A stretch of 64,000 nt of DNA, taken from JABDPF01 sp037384065. Lineage in GTDB: Bacteria; Pseudomonadota; Gammaproteobacteria; Xanthomonadales; SZUA-36. Where the stretch lies: assembly GCA_037384065.1 (NCBI GenBank), contig JARROJ010000021.1:29663-93662 (forward strand), in the 5' to 3' direction. Both the position numbers and the translations under genes were made by a program. The number at the start of each line of letters is the position of its first letter. Position 1 is the stretch's first letter. The notes below the pieces were generated by a model. It had not been told where the DNA came from. It saw only the letters and a list, made by a program, of their open reading frames with translations, and ran no database searches. This document shows positions 27,638 to 38,311 of this stretch, in pieces.

Positions 27638-29973
27638 CCCGGCTGCGCAGAATTCTCGCGCCGCTGATCCTGGGGCTTGCATCCGTCCAGGCCGGAGCGG
27701 ACCCGGGCGGCCTGCTCGACCTGGACATCGACCCGGACACCGGACGGGTCGAACTCGCGTTCGAAACGCTACCCGCCGATTACCTGTACGTCACCGGACT
27801 GCAAACCGGGGCCGGGTCCAACGACCTGGGCTTTGACCGCGGCCAGCTGGATCGGACGCGCCTGGTTCGCTTCGAGCGGTTCGGCAACCGGGTCCTGCTG
27901 ATCGAGCCCAACCTCGCGTTCCGTGCGCGCACGGATGATGCGTCCGAACGCCTCGCGGTCGAACAGGCGTTCGCGCAGTCGGTCCTGGCCGGTTTCGAGG
28001 TCGTCGACAGCGAACGCCCCGGTGTGCGCATCGACCTGACGCCGTTCCTGCTCTCGGACGCGCCACGTCTCGCGGCCCGCATCCGCGAACTCGAACAGGG
28101 CGAATTCAGCATCGACCCCGAGCGTTCCGCGGTCGACCCCTCCGCCGTGCGTAATTTCCCGGACAACGCGTTACTGCCGGCGGTCATCACGTTTGCCGGT
28201 AAAGAGCCCGGGGCATTCATTCGCGACGTCACCCCAACCCCGGATTCGTTGTCGATCCGCCTCACGCACCAGTTCATCCGTCTGCCCGACGACGGTTACC
28301 GGCCGCGCGCGTTCCATCCGCGCTCCGGGTTTTTCGCGCTCGCGTTTCGCGACTATGCGGCCCCGCTGGACCGCGAGGTCGAACAGCGATTCATCTACCG
28401 CCACCGCCTGGCGCCCGGCGAAACGCTGCGCTACTACGTCGATCCCGGCGTGCCCGAGCCGGTGCGCAGCGCGCTGCTCGAGGGCGCATCCTGGTGGCGC
28501 GAGGCGTTCGCCGAGGCAGGCTTTGCAAACGGATTCGCCGTCGACGTTCTGCCGGCGGACGCGGACCCGCTGGATGCCCGTTACAACGCGATCCAGTGGG
28601 TGCATCGGGCCACGCGGGGCTGGTCCTACGGCTTCAGTATTTCCGACCCCCGGACCGGCGAAATCATCAAGGGCCACGTGAGCCTCGGCTCCCTGCGGGT
28701 CCGCCAGGATCAGCTCATCGCGGAAGCCCTGACCGCGCCGTTCACGGCGCCGGGAGACCGATCCGAAGCCGCGCAGAACATGGCGCTGGCCCGCATCCGG
28801 CAACTGGCCGCCCACGAAGTCGGTCACACGCTGGGAATCGACCACAATTTCGCCGCGTCCTTTTCCGGGGACGCCTCGGTCATGGATTATCCGCATCCGA
28901 ACCTCTATCTCGGCGACGATGGACGGGTGCGTCTCGACCGCGCCTACGCGCGCGGCGTCAGCCCCTGGGACAAGCTCACGATCCGCTACGGTTACGGCGT
29001 CTTTCCCGCGGACCGCGAACCGGCTGCGCTGGACGACATCCTCGCCTCGGCCCGGCGCCAGGGCATCGGCTTCCTCGGCGACCAGGACGCGCGGCCGCCC
29101 GGCAGCGCCCATCCAGACGCCCACCTGTGGGACAACGGCGGCGATGTCCTGGCGCGGCTCGACGAAGTGATGGCCATCCGCCGCATCGGGCTCAGTAATT
29201 TCTCGCCCGCGGTGATCGATTTCGGCACGCCGTTGTTCGAAATGGAACGAAAACTGGTCCCGGTATTCCTGTTGCACCGCTACCAGCTGGAGGCGACGGC
29301 CAAGCTGCTGGGCGGCCTGAGGTACGGTTATGCCGTGCGCGGTGACCGCGACACGGTCCTCGCGCCCGTCAGCGGCGAGGTGCAGCGCCGGGCGCTCACC
29401 GCCCTGCTCGGCCTGCTCGCACCCGAACAGCTGGCCCTGCCGCCGTCGCTGCGCTATCTCATTCCGCCGCCGCCCCTGGAGCACGCACGCGACCGTGAAT
29501 TCTTTGGCGGAACCACCGGCGCGCCCTTCGACCACCTCGCACCGGCGCGAGCGGGGGCGGAACTGGTCATTCGGGAACTCCTGCAACCGCAGCGGCTCGC
29601 GCGCCTGCACGAACAGCAGTCGCTCGATCCGGGCCTTCCCGGCCCGGACACCGTCATCGACGGTCTGCTGCAAGCCACCTGGCTCGCGAAACCGGAACGG
29701 GACACCTACCTCGAAGCGATTCGCAGCGAGACGGGCTGGCCGGTTCTGAGCGAGCTGATGCGACTGGCGTCGACGGAAACCGAAAGCGATGCCGTGCGGG
29801 CGACCGCGCTCGCTACGCTGCTGCGGCTGGAACGGGAACTGGACGGCGCCGCGCACCGCCGCAGCCACGCCGCCACGGCGGCGCGCCAAAAGATTCGCGC
29901 CTTCCTCGAAAACCCGGCGGGCGGCCTGCCGATCCAAGAGCAACGGGTGCCGCCGGGCTCGCCGATCGGCTGA
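27634..29973 (+). CDS. Secreted zinc-dependent metalloprotease (DUF5117/DUF4953 type)
   Basis: This is a 779-residue exported protein with an N-terminal signal peptide (LRRILAPLILGLASVQAGA). The zinc motif is AAHEVGHTLGIDHNF, with His394, Glu395, His398 and His404, the extended HExxHxxGxxH of metzincins. The downstream Met-turn candidate is SVMDYPHPN. Upstream regions match the DUF5117 pattern (FLYVTGL-like YLYVTGLQTGAGSNDLGFDR). The GTG start overlaps the rho stop (GTGA), so it may be translationally coupled to rho, which is unexpected for a secreted protease. Substrate unknown. Confidence 0.85.
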   Translation: MTRLRRILAPLILGLASVQAGADPGGLLDLDIDPDTGRVELAFETLPADYLYVTGLQTGAGSNDLGFDRGQLDRTRLVRFERFGNRVLLIEPNLAFRARTDDASERLAVEQAFAQSVLAGFEVVDSERPGVRIDLTPFLLSDAPRLAARIRELEQGEFSIDPERSAVDPSAVRNFPDNALLPAVITFAGKEPGAFIRDVTPTPDSLSIRLTHQFIRLPDDGYRPRAFHPRSGFFALAFRDYAAPLDREVEQRFIYRHRLAPGETLRYYVDPGVPEPVRSALLEGASWWREAFAEAGFANGFAVDVLPADADPLDARYNAIQWVHRATRGWSYGFSISDPRTGEIIKGHVSLGSLRVRQDQLIAEALTAPFTAPGDRSEAAQNMALARIRQLAAHEVGHTLGIDHNFAASFSGDASVMDYPHPNLYLGDDGRVRLDRAYARGVSPWDKLTIRYGYGVFPADREPAALDDILASARRQGIGFLGDQDARPPGSAHPDAHLWDNGGDVLARLDEVMAIRRIGLSNFSPAVIDFGTPLFEMERKLVPVFLLHRYQLEATAKLLGGLRYGYAVRGDRDTVLAPVSGEVQRRALTALLGLLAPEQLALPPSLRYLIPPPPLEHARDREFFGGTTGAPFDHLAPARAGAELVIRELLQPQRLARLHEQQSLDPGLPGPDTVIDGLLQATWLAKPERDTYLEAIRSETGWPVLSELMRLASTETESDAVRATALATLLRLERELDGAAHRRSHAATAARQKIRAFLENPAGGLPIQEQRVPPGSPIG

Positions 29974-29979
29974 TCCGGA

Positions 29980-31428
29980 TCAGGTCACCAGGGTCGCGAC
30001 GAAGTCCGTCACCGGCAGCGCTTCGAGCGCAGCCTGCTTCGAGCAGGCCGCCTCGGCGCGTTGCGCCTGCTCCTCGCCGTAATGCTCCGCCATGGCGTCC
30101 CGGAACTTGTTCACCAGCACCGGGATGCCCTCGTCACGGCGGCGCCGGTGCCCGATCGGGTAACTGACCTCGACCCGCTCGGTGTGGCTGCCGTCCGCGA
30201 AGAAAACCTGCACCGCATTGCCGATGCCCCGCTTTTCCGGATCGAAGTAATCCCGCGTGAACGCCTCGTTCTCCGTCACCTCCATCTTCGAGCGCAGTGC
30301 GTCGATGCGCGGGTCCGCTGCAACCTCGTCGTTGTAGCTGTCCGCGGTCAAGCGGCCGAAGATCAGCGGCACCGCGACCATGTACTGGATGCAGTGGTCG
30401 CGATCGGCATAGTTGTCCAGCGGGCCCGTCTTGTCGATGATTCGCGCGCCGGCCTCCTGGGTTTCGATGACGATCCGCTCGATGTCGTCGATCCGGTCTT
30501 TGACTTCCGGATGCAGGGTCATGGCGCACTCGACCGCGGTCTGGGCATGGAATTCCGCCGGGAACGAGATCTTGAACAGGACATTCTCCATCACGTAGCT
30601 GCCGTAGGGCCGCTGGAAGCGGAACGGCTGCCCCTTGAACAGGACATCGTAAAAGCCCCAGACATCGGCGCTCAGCGCCGACGGGTACCCCATCTCGCCC
30701 CGCAGCACCATCAGCGCCAGCGTCACGGCGCGGCGACAGGCGTCGCCCGCGGCCCAACTCTTGCGCGACCCGGTGTTCGGCGCGTGACGGTAGGTGCGCA
30801 GCGCGCCGCCGTCGATCCACGCGTTCGACACGGCGTCGATCACCTGCTGCCGTGTACCGCCCAGCATGTGCGTCACCACCGCCGTCGAAGCCACGCGAAC
30901 CAGCAGGACGTGATCCAGGCCGACCCGGTTGAAGCTGTTTTCCAGCGCCAGCACACCCTGGATTTCGTGCGCCTTGATCATCGCCGTCAACACGTCACGC
31001 ATGGTCAGCGGCGCCTTGCCTTCCGCCACGTTGCGGCGCGAGACGTAGTCGGCCACCGCCAGGATCGCCCCGAGGTTGTCCGAGGGATGCCCCCACTCGG
31101 CCGCGAGCCAGGTGTCGTTGAAATCGAGATAGCGAATCAGCAGGCCGAGATTGAACGCGGCCTGCGCCGGTTCGAGTTCGTGCCCGGTACCCGGCACCCG
31201 CGCACCGCCGACCATCTCCGCACCGGGCACCATCGGCCCGAGCAGGCGCGTGCAGCCGGGAAACTTCATCGCCAGCGCGGCGCAGGCAAGACTGTCCATC
31301 AGACAGTAGCGCGCCGTGGAATAGGCCTCGACGCTGTCGATCTCGTAATCGCAGACGTAATCCGCGATATCGACCAGGACCTGGTCGTAGTCCGGTCGTT
31401 GTGCCGCTCGGATGCCGATTTGTGACAT
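29980..31428 (-). CDS. prpD: 2-methylcitrate dehydratase, MmgE/PrpD family
   Basis: PrpD dehydrates 2-methylcitrate to 2-methyl-cis-aconitate in propionate oxidation. The 482-residue protein matches the family length and has DYVCDYEIDSVEAYSTARYC, the LIRYLDFNDTWLAAEWGHPSDN motif region and DRDHCIQYMVAVPLIFG. The other cycle genes prpB and prpC lie 2 kb away in the same direction but are separated by three genes on the other strand. No prpF/acnD pair is seen, fitting a PrpD-dependent cycle. Confidence 0.93.
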   Translation of the reverse strand: MSQIGIRAAQRPDYDQVLVDIADYVCDYEIDSVEAYSTARYCLMDSLACAALAMKFPGCTRLLGPMVPGAEMVGGARVPGTGHELEPAQAAFNLGLLIRYLDFNDTWLAAEWGHPSDNLGAILAVADYVSRRNVAEGKAPLTMRDVLTAMIKAHEIQGVLALENSFNRVGLDHVLLVRVASTAVVTHMLGGTRQQVIDAVSNAWIDGGALRTYRHAPNTGSRKSWAAGDACRRAVTLALMVLRGEMGYPSALSADVWGFYDVLFKGQPFRFQRPYGSYVMENVLFKISFPAEFHAQTAVECAMTLHPEVKDRIDDIERIVIETQEAGARIIDKTGPLDNYADRDHCIQYMVAVPLIFGRLTADSYNDEVAADPRIDALRSKMEVTENEAFTRDYFDPEKRGIGNAVQVFFADGSHTERVEVSYPIGHRRRRDEGIPVLVNKFRDAMAEHYGEEQAQRAEAACSKQAALEALPVTDFVATLVT

Positions 31429-31539
31429 GGGAACCTCGTTGGTTTTTGGGATACTATGAACCCCTTATTCTAGTGGAGGAGCGAGAGCGGGACCACGTGA
31501 TCGTCACCCGTAACCGGGTGCGTTAAGGCCCGGCCATGG

Positions 31540-32088
31540 ATGCCTATGTGGAAAAGCTCTGTCGAAAGCTGGGGGCGGACGGCCCGCGCGCTGCACTGGA
31601 CGATGGCGATACTGATCGCGCTCCAGGCCGCGCTCGGCTGGATCGCCAGCGAACTCGACCGCTCGCCGCTGCGCGCTGATCTCATGACCGGCCACAAATC
31701 GCTCGGCATCACCCTGCTCGCCCTGCTGGCGTTGCGCCTCGCCTGGCGCTTTTTCGATGTCCGGCCGGCGCCACCGGCCAATACCCCCGCCTGGAGCGAC
31801 CGAACGGCCAGGGTCGTCCACGCCCTGATCTACGTCGCCCTGTTCGGCCTCGCCGTTTCGGGCTGGCTGGCGGCTTCGACGACGATCCTGCCATGGAAAC
31901 TCTGGTGGCTCATCCCGTGGCCATCGATCGCCTCGCCCGACCCCGGGATGCATCGCCTCGCCGAGGACCTTCACGCGCTGTCGCTCTGGGCGCTGATCGG
32001 CCTCCTCGTGCTGCACGTGGGCGCGGCGCTGAAGCACCATTTCGTCGACCGCGACGCCGTCCTGGCCCGCATGTGGCGCGGCCGATGA
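31540..32088 (+). CDS. Cytochrome b561 family membrane protein
   Basis: The 182-residue protein has four transmembrane helices and four well-placed histidines for two hemes: ARALHWTMAILIA, MTGHKSLGITLLALLALRL, ARVVHALIYVALFGLAVSGWL and LLVLHVGAALKHHFVDRD. It resembles E. coli CybB/YceJ, a quinol- or superoxide-linked electron carrier. The stop overlaps the start of a YceI gene, the same pairing as yceJ-yceI. AAGG lies 11 bases before the ATG. Confidence 0.9.
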   Translation: MPMWKSSVESWGRTARALHWTMAILIALQAALGWIASELDRSPLRADLMTGHKSLGITLLALLALRLAWRFFDVRPAPPANTPAWSDRTARVVHALIYVALFGLAVSGWLAASTTILPWKLWWLIPWPSIASPDPGMHRLAEDLHALSLWALIGLLVLHVGAALKHHFVDRDAVLARMWRGR

Positions 32089-32648
32089 GAGCGATCGGCG
32101 CCCTGCTGATGATCCTCGCCGCATCGGCGCCGCTGGCCGGCACTGCGTCACCGGAGAGCATCGTCAGCGAAAAGGGCGAGGTCCGCTTCACCGCGCGTTA
32201 CGAGGGTCAACCGCTGGACGGTGTGTTCCGGCGCTTCCGCGTCGAAATGCCGGTCGAGCCGGCAACGGGCGAGCCGGGCGGACTGCGCGTCGTGATCGCC
32301 ACGGGATCGGCCGACATGAACGATGCCGACGTCAACCAGGAACTCAGGACGACGATTTTCTTCGATGCGGACCGCTTTCCCGACGCCGTTTTCACCAGCG
32401 ACACGATCAGCCGCGCGCCGGACGGAACGTACTCCGCGGCCGGCGCGATCGAGGTCAAGGGTGCGACCTATCCGCTCAGCGTGCCGTTCCGCCTGCGCGA
32501 TACCGGCGGCGCCCGGGAGCTGACCGGTGAAGTCAGCGTGTCGCGCCTGGCGTGGCGAATCGGGCTGGGCGAGTGGGCGCAGACCGACCTGATCGCCGAC
32601 GAGGTCGTGGTTCGCTTTCGGGTCGAGTTTACGGGCGCGTCGCCTTGA
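32085..32648 (+). CDS. YceI family periplasmic protein
   Basis: The 187-residue protein has a signal peptide (MRAIGALLMILAASAPLAGT) and a YceI-type lipocalin-like barrel that binds long isoprenoid lipids in characterised members. Visible family features are VRFTARYEGQPLDGVFRRF, ADMNDADVNQEL, FPDAVFTSDTI, GAIEVKGATYPL and the ending LIADEVVVRFRVEF. ATG 32085 overlaps the cytochrome b561 stop, so the two are coupled. Isoprenoid or quinone binding is inferred from the family. Confidence 0.88.
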   Translation: MRAIGALLMILAASAPLAGTASPESIVSEKGEVRFTARYEGQPLDGVFRRFRVEMPVEPATGEPGGLRVVIATGSADMNDADVNQELRTTIFFDADRFPDAVFTSDTISRAPDGTYSAAGAIEVKGATYPLSVPFRLRDTGGARELTGEVSVSRLAWRIGLGEWAQTDLIADEVVVRFRVEFTGASP

Positions 32649-33352
32649 AGCGATTACTGGCGTTGTCGCTGCTGACGCTGCTGGCCGCGTGCACCCTCGC
32701 GCCGGAGAGCGCGCCACCGCGCGACGAAACCGCAGACCAGGCAGTCGCGTGGCCCCCCTACCCCTACCGGGAACGTGCCGCAGCAGACGCGGTTTACCTG
32801 CTCGACCCGGCACGCTCCTCGATCGATTTCGTGGTGCGACGCGAAGGCCCGCTGGCCCGCTTCGGGCACGATCACGTGCTCAGCCCGACCGCGCTGGAAG
32901 GCTGGTTCCTGGCCGCGGACACGCCGGAAGCGGTCCGCGCGGACCTGCGCTTCCCGACCCGCGAACTGGCGATCGACGACGCGCCGTCCCGCGCGCGCTA
33001 CGCGCTCGATACCACGCCCGACGCGGAAGCCATCGCCGGCACGCGCGAAAACCTGTTGCGCGAAGTGCTGCGCAGCGAGGACTGGCCGGTCGTCACGGTC
33101 ACGCTCGACCCGGCGGCCATGACGGACACCGGCGGCGACGTTGGATTCAGCCTGCGCTGGGGGGGCGCGGAATACCGCTTGCAACGGCCAGTGGACATGG
33201 TTCGCGATGCCCGGGAAATCCGGCTCAGCGGGACGTTCCGGGTTCGCCAGACCGAAATTGGCATGACGCCGCTGTCGATCATGGGCGGCGGCCTGCGCGT
33301 CCGCGACGAGATCGAGGTGCACCTCGACCTGCGGGGCACCCGCCTCGAGTAA
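32645..33352 (+). CDS. YceI-like lipoprotein
   Basis: This second YceI-type protein is 235 residues from a TTG at 32645 that overlaps the preceding stop (TTGA). The N-terminus LKRLLALSLLTLLAAC is a lipoprotein signal with lipobox Cys16, so it should be lipid-anchored. YceI features include YLLDPARSSIDFVVRREGP, FGHDHVLSPTALEGWF, and TFRVRQTEIGMTPLSIMGG. No ATG or GTG occurs at a suitable place. It forms a three-gene unit with cytochrome b561 and the soluble YceI. Confidence 0.82.
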   Translation: MKRLLALSLLTLLAACTLAPESAPPRDETADQAVAWPPYPYRERAAADAVYLLDPARSSIDFVVRREGPLARFGHDHVLSPTALEGWFLAADTPEAVRADLRFPTRELAIDDAPSRARYALDTTPDAEAIAGTRENLLREVLRSEDWPVVTVTLDPAAMTDTGGDVGFSLRWGGAEYRLQRPVDMVRDAREIRLSGTFRVRQTEIGMTPLSIMGGGLRVRDEIEVHLDLRGTRLE

Positions 33353-33386
33353 AGCGCGGCCCGACGGCACGCCGCCGGGCCATCGC

Positions 33387-34520
33387 TCAACGCTGGTCGA
33401 TCGGCACGTAGTCGCGCGGCCCCGGGCCGGTGTAATCCGCACTGGGCCGGATGATCCGGTTGTTCGCGCGTTGCTCGAACACGTGCGCGCACCACCCGGT
33501 GATCCGCGACATCACGAAGATCGGTGTGAACAGCTTGGTCGGAATGCCCATGTAGTTGTAGGCGCTGGCGTGGAAGAAATCCGCGTTCGCGAACATGTTC
33601 TTTTCTTCCTTCATGGTCCGTTCGACCGCGTCCGATATGTCGAACAGGGTCGCGTCGCCGCGCATCTCGGACAACTTGCGGGACCATTCCTTGATGATCG
33701 CGTTGCGCGGGTCGCGCACGCGGTACACCGCGTGTCCGAAGCCCATGATCAGCTCTTTCGCCGCCAGCTTGCGCTTCACGTCCGCGACCGCTTCCTCGAC
33801 GCTGCCGTATTGCTCGATCATGGCCATCGCCGCCTCGTTCGCGCCGCCGTGCAGCGGGCCGCGCAGGGAACCGATCGCCGCGGTGATGCAGGAATGCATG
33901 TCGGTCAGGGTCGAGGCGGCCACGCGCGCGGTGAAGGTCGACGCGTTGAACTCGTGTTCCGCGTAAAGGATCAGGGAAACGTCCATGACCCGGGCCGGAA
34001 GTTCGTCCGGCGCCTCGCCATGCAGCATGTGCAGAAAATGGCCGCCGATGCTGTCGTCATCCGTCTCGGTCTCGATGCGGACGCCGTCGTGCGAAAAACG
34101 GTACCAGTAGAGCAGGATGGACGGCAGCACGGCCAGCAGGCGGTCCGCTGTTTCCATCTCGCGGCTGAAATCACCTTCCGGCTCGATGTTGCCGAGGAAC
34201 GAGACACCGGTGCGCATCACGTCCATCGGGTGCGCATCGGCCGGAATCCGCTCGAGCACCTCTTTCAGGGGCTGGGGCAGGCCGCGCATCGTGCGCTGGC
34301 GGCCGGTCCATTCGTCCAGCGCCGCCCGCGTCGGCAGTTCGCCGCGCATGATCAGATAGGCCACCTCGTAAAAGGTCGCCTCGGCAGCGAGGTCCTGTAC
34401 GTTGTAGCCGCGGTAGCGAAGGTTGTTGCCGGCAGCGCCGACCGTCGAGATACGGGTTTCACCCGCGGACTGGCCGCGCAGGCCGGCGCCGCTGTTCTTT
34501 CTGACTTGATCTTCTGCCAT
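33387..34520 (-). CDS. prpC: 2-methylcitrate synthase (citrate synthase family)
   Basis: PrpC condenses propionyl-CoA with oxaloacetate. It is 377 residues from the ATG at 34520, with GAGGA seven bases upstream, in the size range of short type II/PrpC citrate synthases. Catalytic His regions are seen in GPLHGGANEAAMAMI and MGFGHAVYRVRDPRN, with Asp in the FTPIFVMSRITGW region. The choice of methylcitrate over citrate synthase rests on the adjacent prpB and nearby prpD. It lies 40 nt after prpB. Confidence 0.9.
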   Translation of the reverse strand: MAEDQVRKNSGAGLRGQSAGETRISTVGAAGNNLRYRGYNVQDLAAEATFYEVAYLIMRGELPTRAALDEWTGRQRTMRGLPQPLKEVLERIPADAHPMDVMRTGVSFLGNIEPEGDFSREMETADRLLAVLPSILLYWYRFSHDGVRIETETDDDSIGGHFLHMLHGEAPDELPARVMDVSLILYAEHEFNASTFTARVAASTLTDMHSCITAAIGSLRGPLHGGANEAAMAMIEQYGSVEEAVADVKRKLAAKELIMGFGHAVYRVRDPRNAIIKEWSRKLSEMRGDATLFDISDAVERTMKEEKNMFANADFFHASAYNYMGIPTKLFTPIFVMSRITGWCAHVFEQRANNRIIRPSADYTGPGPRDYVPIDQR

Positions 34521-34560
34521 GATTGATCCTCTTTTCAATGGACCGAACGGTTCATTCGGG

Positions 34561-35454
34561 TTACCGCTCCCCGGTTCCCGCGAACAGTTGGTCCAGTTTC
34601 TCCTCGTAGGCGTGGTAATCGAGATACGCGTAGAGTTCCTCGCGCGTCTGCATGATGTCGACGACGTTCCGCTGGTGGCCGTCTTCGAGCAGGGCCCGGT
34701 AGACCGTTTCCGCGCCGCGATTCATCGCCCGGTAGGCGCCGCAGCAATACAGCACGATATCGACGCCGGCCGCCCCGAGCTCCGGCGTCGAGAACAGCGG
34801 CGTCTGGCCGAATTCGGTGATGTTGGCGAGAATCGGCACGCCGACCGCGGACCGGAACGCCGCGTACTGCTCGAGATCCTGCACGGCCTCGGGGAAGACC
34901 ATGTCGGCCCCGGCCTCGACACAGGCCACGGCGCGCTCCACGGCCTTGTCCATGCCCTCGACGGCCAGCGCATCGGTACGCGCCATGACCACGAAGTCGT
35001 CGTCGCCGCGGGCGTCGACCGCGGCCTTGACCCGGTCCACCATCTCGGCCTGCGGCACAATCGCCTTGCCGGGACGGTGGCCACAGCGCTTGGCGGCGAC
35101 CTGGTCCTCGATGTGCATGCCCGCCGCCCCGGCCCGGACCAGCGACCGAACCGTGCGCGCAATGTTGAACGCACCGCCGAACCCCGTGTCCGCATCGACC
35201 AGCAGCGGCAGGTCGCAGGCGGCGGTAATCCGGTTGACGTCGACCAGCACGTCTTCCAGGGTGCTGATGCCGAGATCGGGCAGCCCGAGCGAATTCGCCG
35301 CGAGGCCGCCCCCGGACAGGTAAATGGCGCGGTGGCCGATCGCCTGCGCCATCCGCGCCGTGTACGCGTTAATCGTACCGACGACCTGCAGCGGGGCGTG
35401 CGTCGCGACGGCCTGCCGCAGGCGCCGACCCGGTGACGGACGCGGACCGTTCAA
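34561..35454 (-). CDS. prpB: Methylisocitrate lyase
   Basis: PrpB cleaves 2-methylisocitrate to pyruvate and succinate. The 297-residue protein starts at a TTG (35454) overlapping the mdh stop (TTGA). This gives LNGPRPSPGRRLRQAV before PLQVVGTINAY, the length and N-terminus expected for the family. The catalytic cysteine is in KRCGHRPGKAIV and the metal-site motif in LLVDADTGFGG. The frame runs upstream to 35580 without a better start. Translational coupling to mdh is likely. Confidence 0.93.
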   Translation of the reverse strand: MNGPRPSPGRRLRQAVATHAPLQVVGTINAYTARMAQAIGHRAIYLSGGGLAANSLGLPDLGISTLEDVLVDVNRITAACDLPLLVDADTGFGGAFNIARTVRSLVRAGAAGMHIEDQVAAKRCGHRPGKAIVPQAEMVDRVKAAVDARGDDDFVVMARTDALAVEGMDKAVERAVACVEAGADMVFPEAVQDLEQYAAFRSAVGVPILANITEFGQTPLFSTPELGAAGVDIVLYCCGAYRAMNRGAETVYRALLEDGHQRNVVDIMQTREELYAYLDYHAYEEKLDQLFAGTGER

Positions 35455-36428
35455 AGCAGGTCTTCGACGGCTGCGCGCTCCTCGCGCAGTTCGGCTTCCG
35501 TCGCGTCCATACGCTCGCGGCTGAACGCGTCGATCTCGAGCCCCTGAACGATTTCGAATCGCCCGTCGCGGCAGGTGCACGGGAACGAGTAGATGATGCC
35601 GGGCTCGATCCCGTAACTGCCGTCCGCCGGAACCGCCATCGACACCCAGTCGCCATCCGGCGTTCCGAGGGCCCAGCTGCGCATGTGGTCGATCGCCGCG
35701 GACGCGGCCGAGGCGGCCGACGACGCGCCGCGCGCCTTGATGATGGCGGCGCCGCGCTGCTGCACGACCGGAATGAAGGTATCGCGATACCAGTCCGTGT
35801 CGACATCACCGGCGACCGTGCGCCCGTCCACCTCGCAGAAGCGGATGTCCGGGTACTGGGTCGCGGAGTGATTGCCCCAGACGACCATCTTCGAGATGTC
35901 GGCGTGATGGCGATCGATGCGGCCCGCCAACTGGGCCAGCGCACGATTGTGATCCAACCGCGTCATCGCCGTGAAGTTGCGCGGATCGATGTCGGGCGCC
36001 GCGGCCTGCGCGATCAGGGCATTGGTGTTGGCGGGGTTGCCCACGACCAGCACCTTGACCTCGCGGCTGGCGACCTTGTTCAGCGCCGCGCCCTGCGGGC
36101 CGAAAATCTGGCCGTTGGCGGACAGCAGGTCGCTCCGTTCCATGCCCGGGCCGCGCGGCCGGGCGCCGACCAGGAGGGCGTAATCCGCCTCGTTGAACGC
36201 GGTTTCCGCGTCATCGGTCGCGACGATGTCGGTCAACAGCGGAAAGGCGCAATCGCGCAGTTCCATGACGACGCCTTCCAGCGTGCCCATGGCCGGTGGA
36301 ATCTCCAGCAACTGCAGAATGACCGGCTGCTCCGGACCCAACATGTCTCCGGCCGCGATGCGGAAACACAACTGGTAACCAATCTGGCCTGCTGCACCGG
36401 TAATGGCGATTCGAACGGGACGATTCAT
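35451..36428 (-). CDS. mdh: Malate dehydrogenase
   Basis: This TCA-cycle enzyme of 325 residues makes oxaloacetate, the cosubstrate of the downstream PrpC. The NAD-binding motif is GAAGQIGYQL, and substrate-binding arginines are in GARPRGPGMERSDLL. The catalytic region reads VVGNPANTNALIAQ and MVVWGNHSATQYPD, typical of the cytosolic/chloroplast-like MDH type found in many proteobacteria. AGGAG lies eight bases before the ATG. It heads an mdh-prpB-prpC unit. Confidence 0.95.
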   Translation of the reverse strand: MNRPVRIAITGAAGQIGYQLCFRIAAGDMLGPEQPVILQLLEIPPAMGTLEGVVMELRDCAFPLLTDIVATDDAETAFNEADYALLVGARPRGPGMERSDLLSANGQIFGPQGAALNKVASREVKVLVVGNPANTNALIAQAAAPDIDPRNFTAMTRLDHNRALAQLAGRIDRHHADISKMVVWGNHSATQYPDIRFCEVDGRTVAGDVDTDWYRDTFIPVVQQRGAAIIKARGASSAASAASAAIDHMRSWALGTPDGDWVSMAVPADGSYGIEPGIIYSFPCTCRDGRFEIVQGLEIDAFSRERMDATEAELREERAAVEDLL

Positions 36429-36578
36429 AGTTTTGACTCCTGGCGATCTGACGTAAAAAAGCAGTCTGAGGGGGCCCTCGAATTACAGCGCCCCGCAACC
36501 GTTGTATTATTCTAGCTGATTATTCCCGCTCGCCCTTGACGCAAGTATTGATGCTGATCATTTTTCGGAGTCCTATCG

Positions 36579-38306
<1,728 letters not shown>

Positions 38307-38311
38307 GCGGA

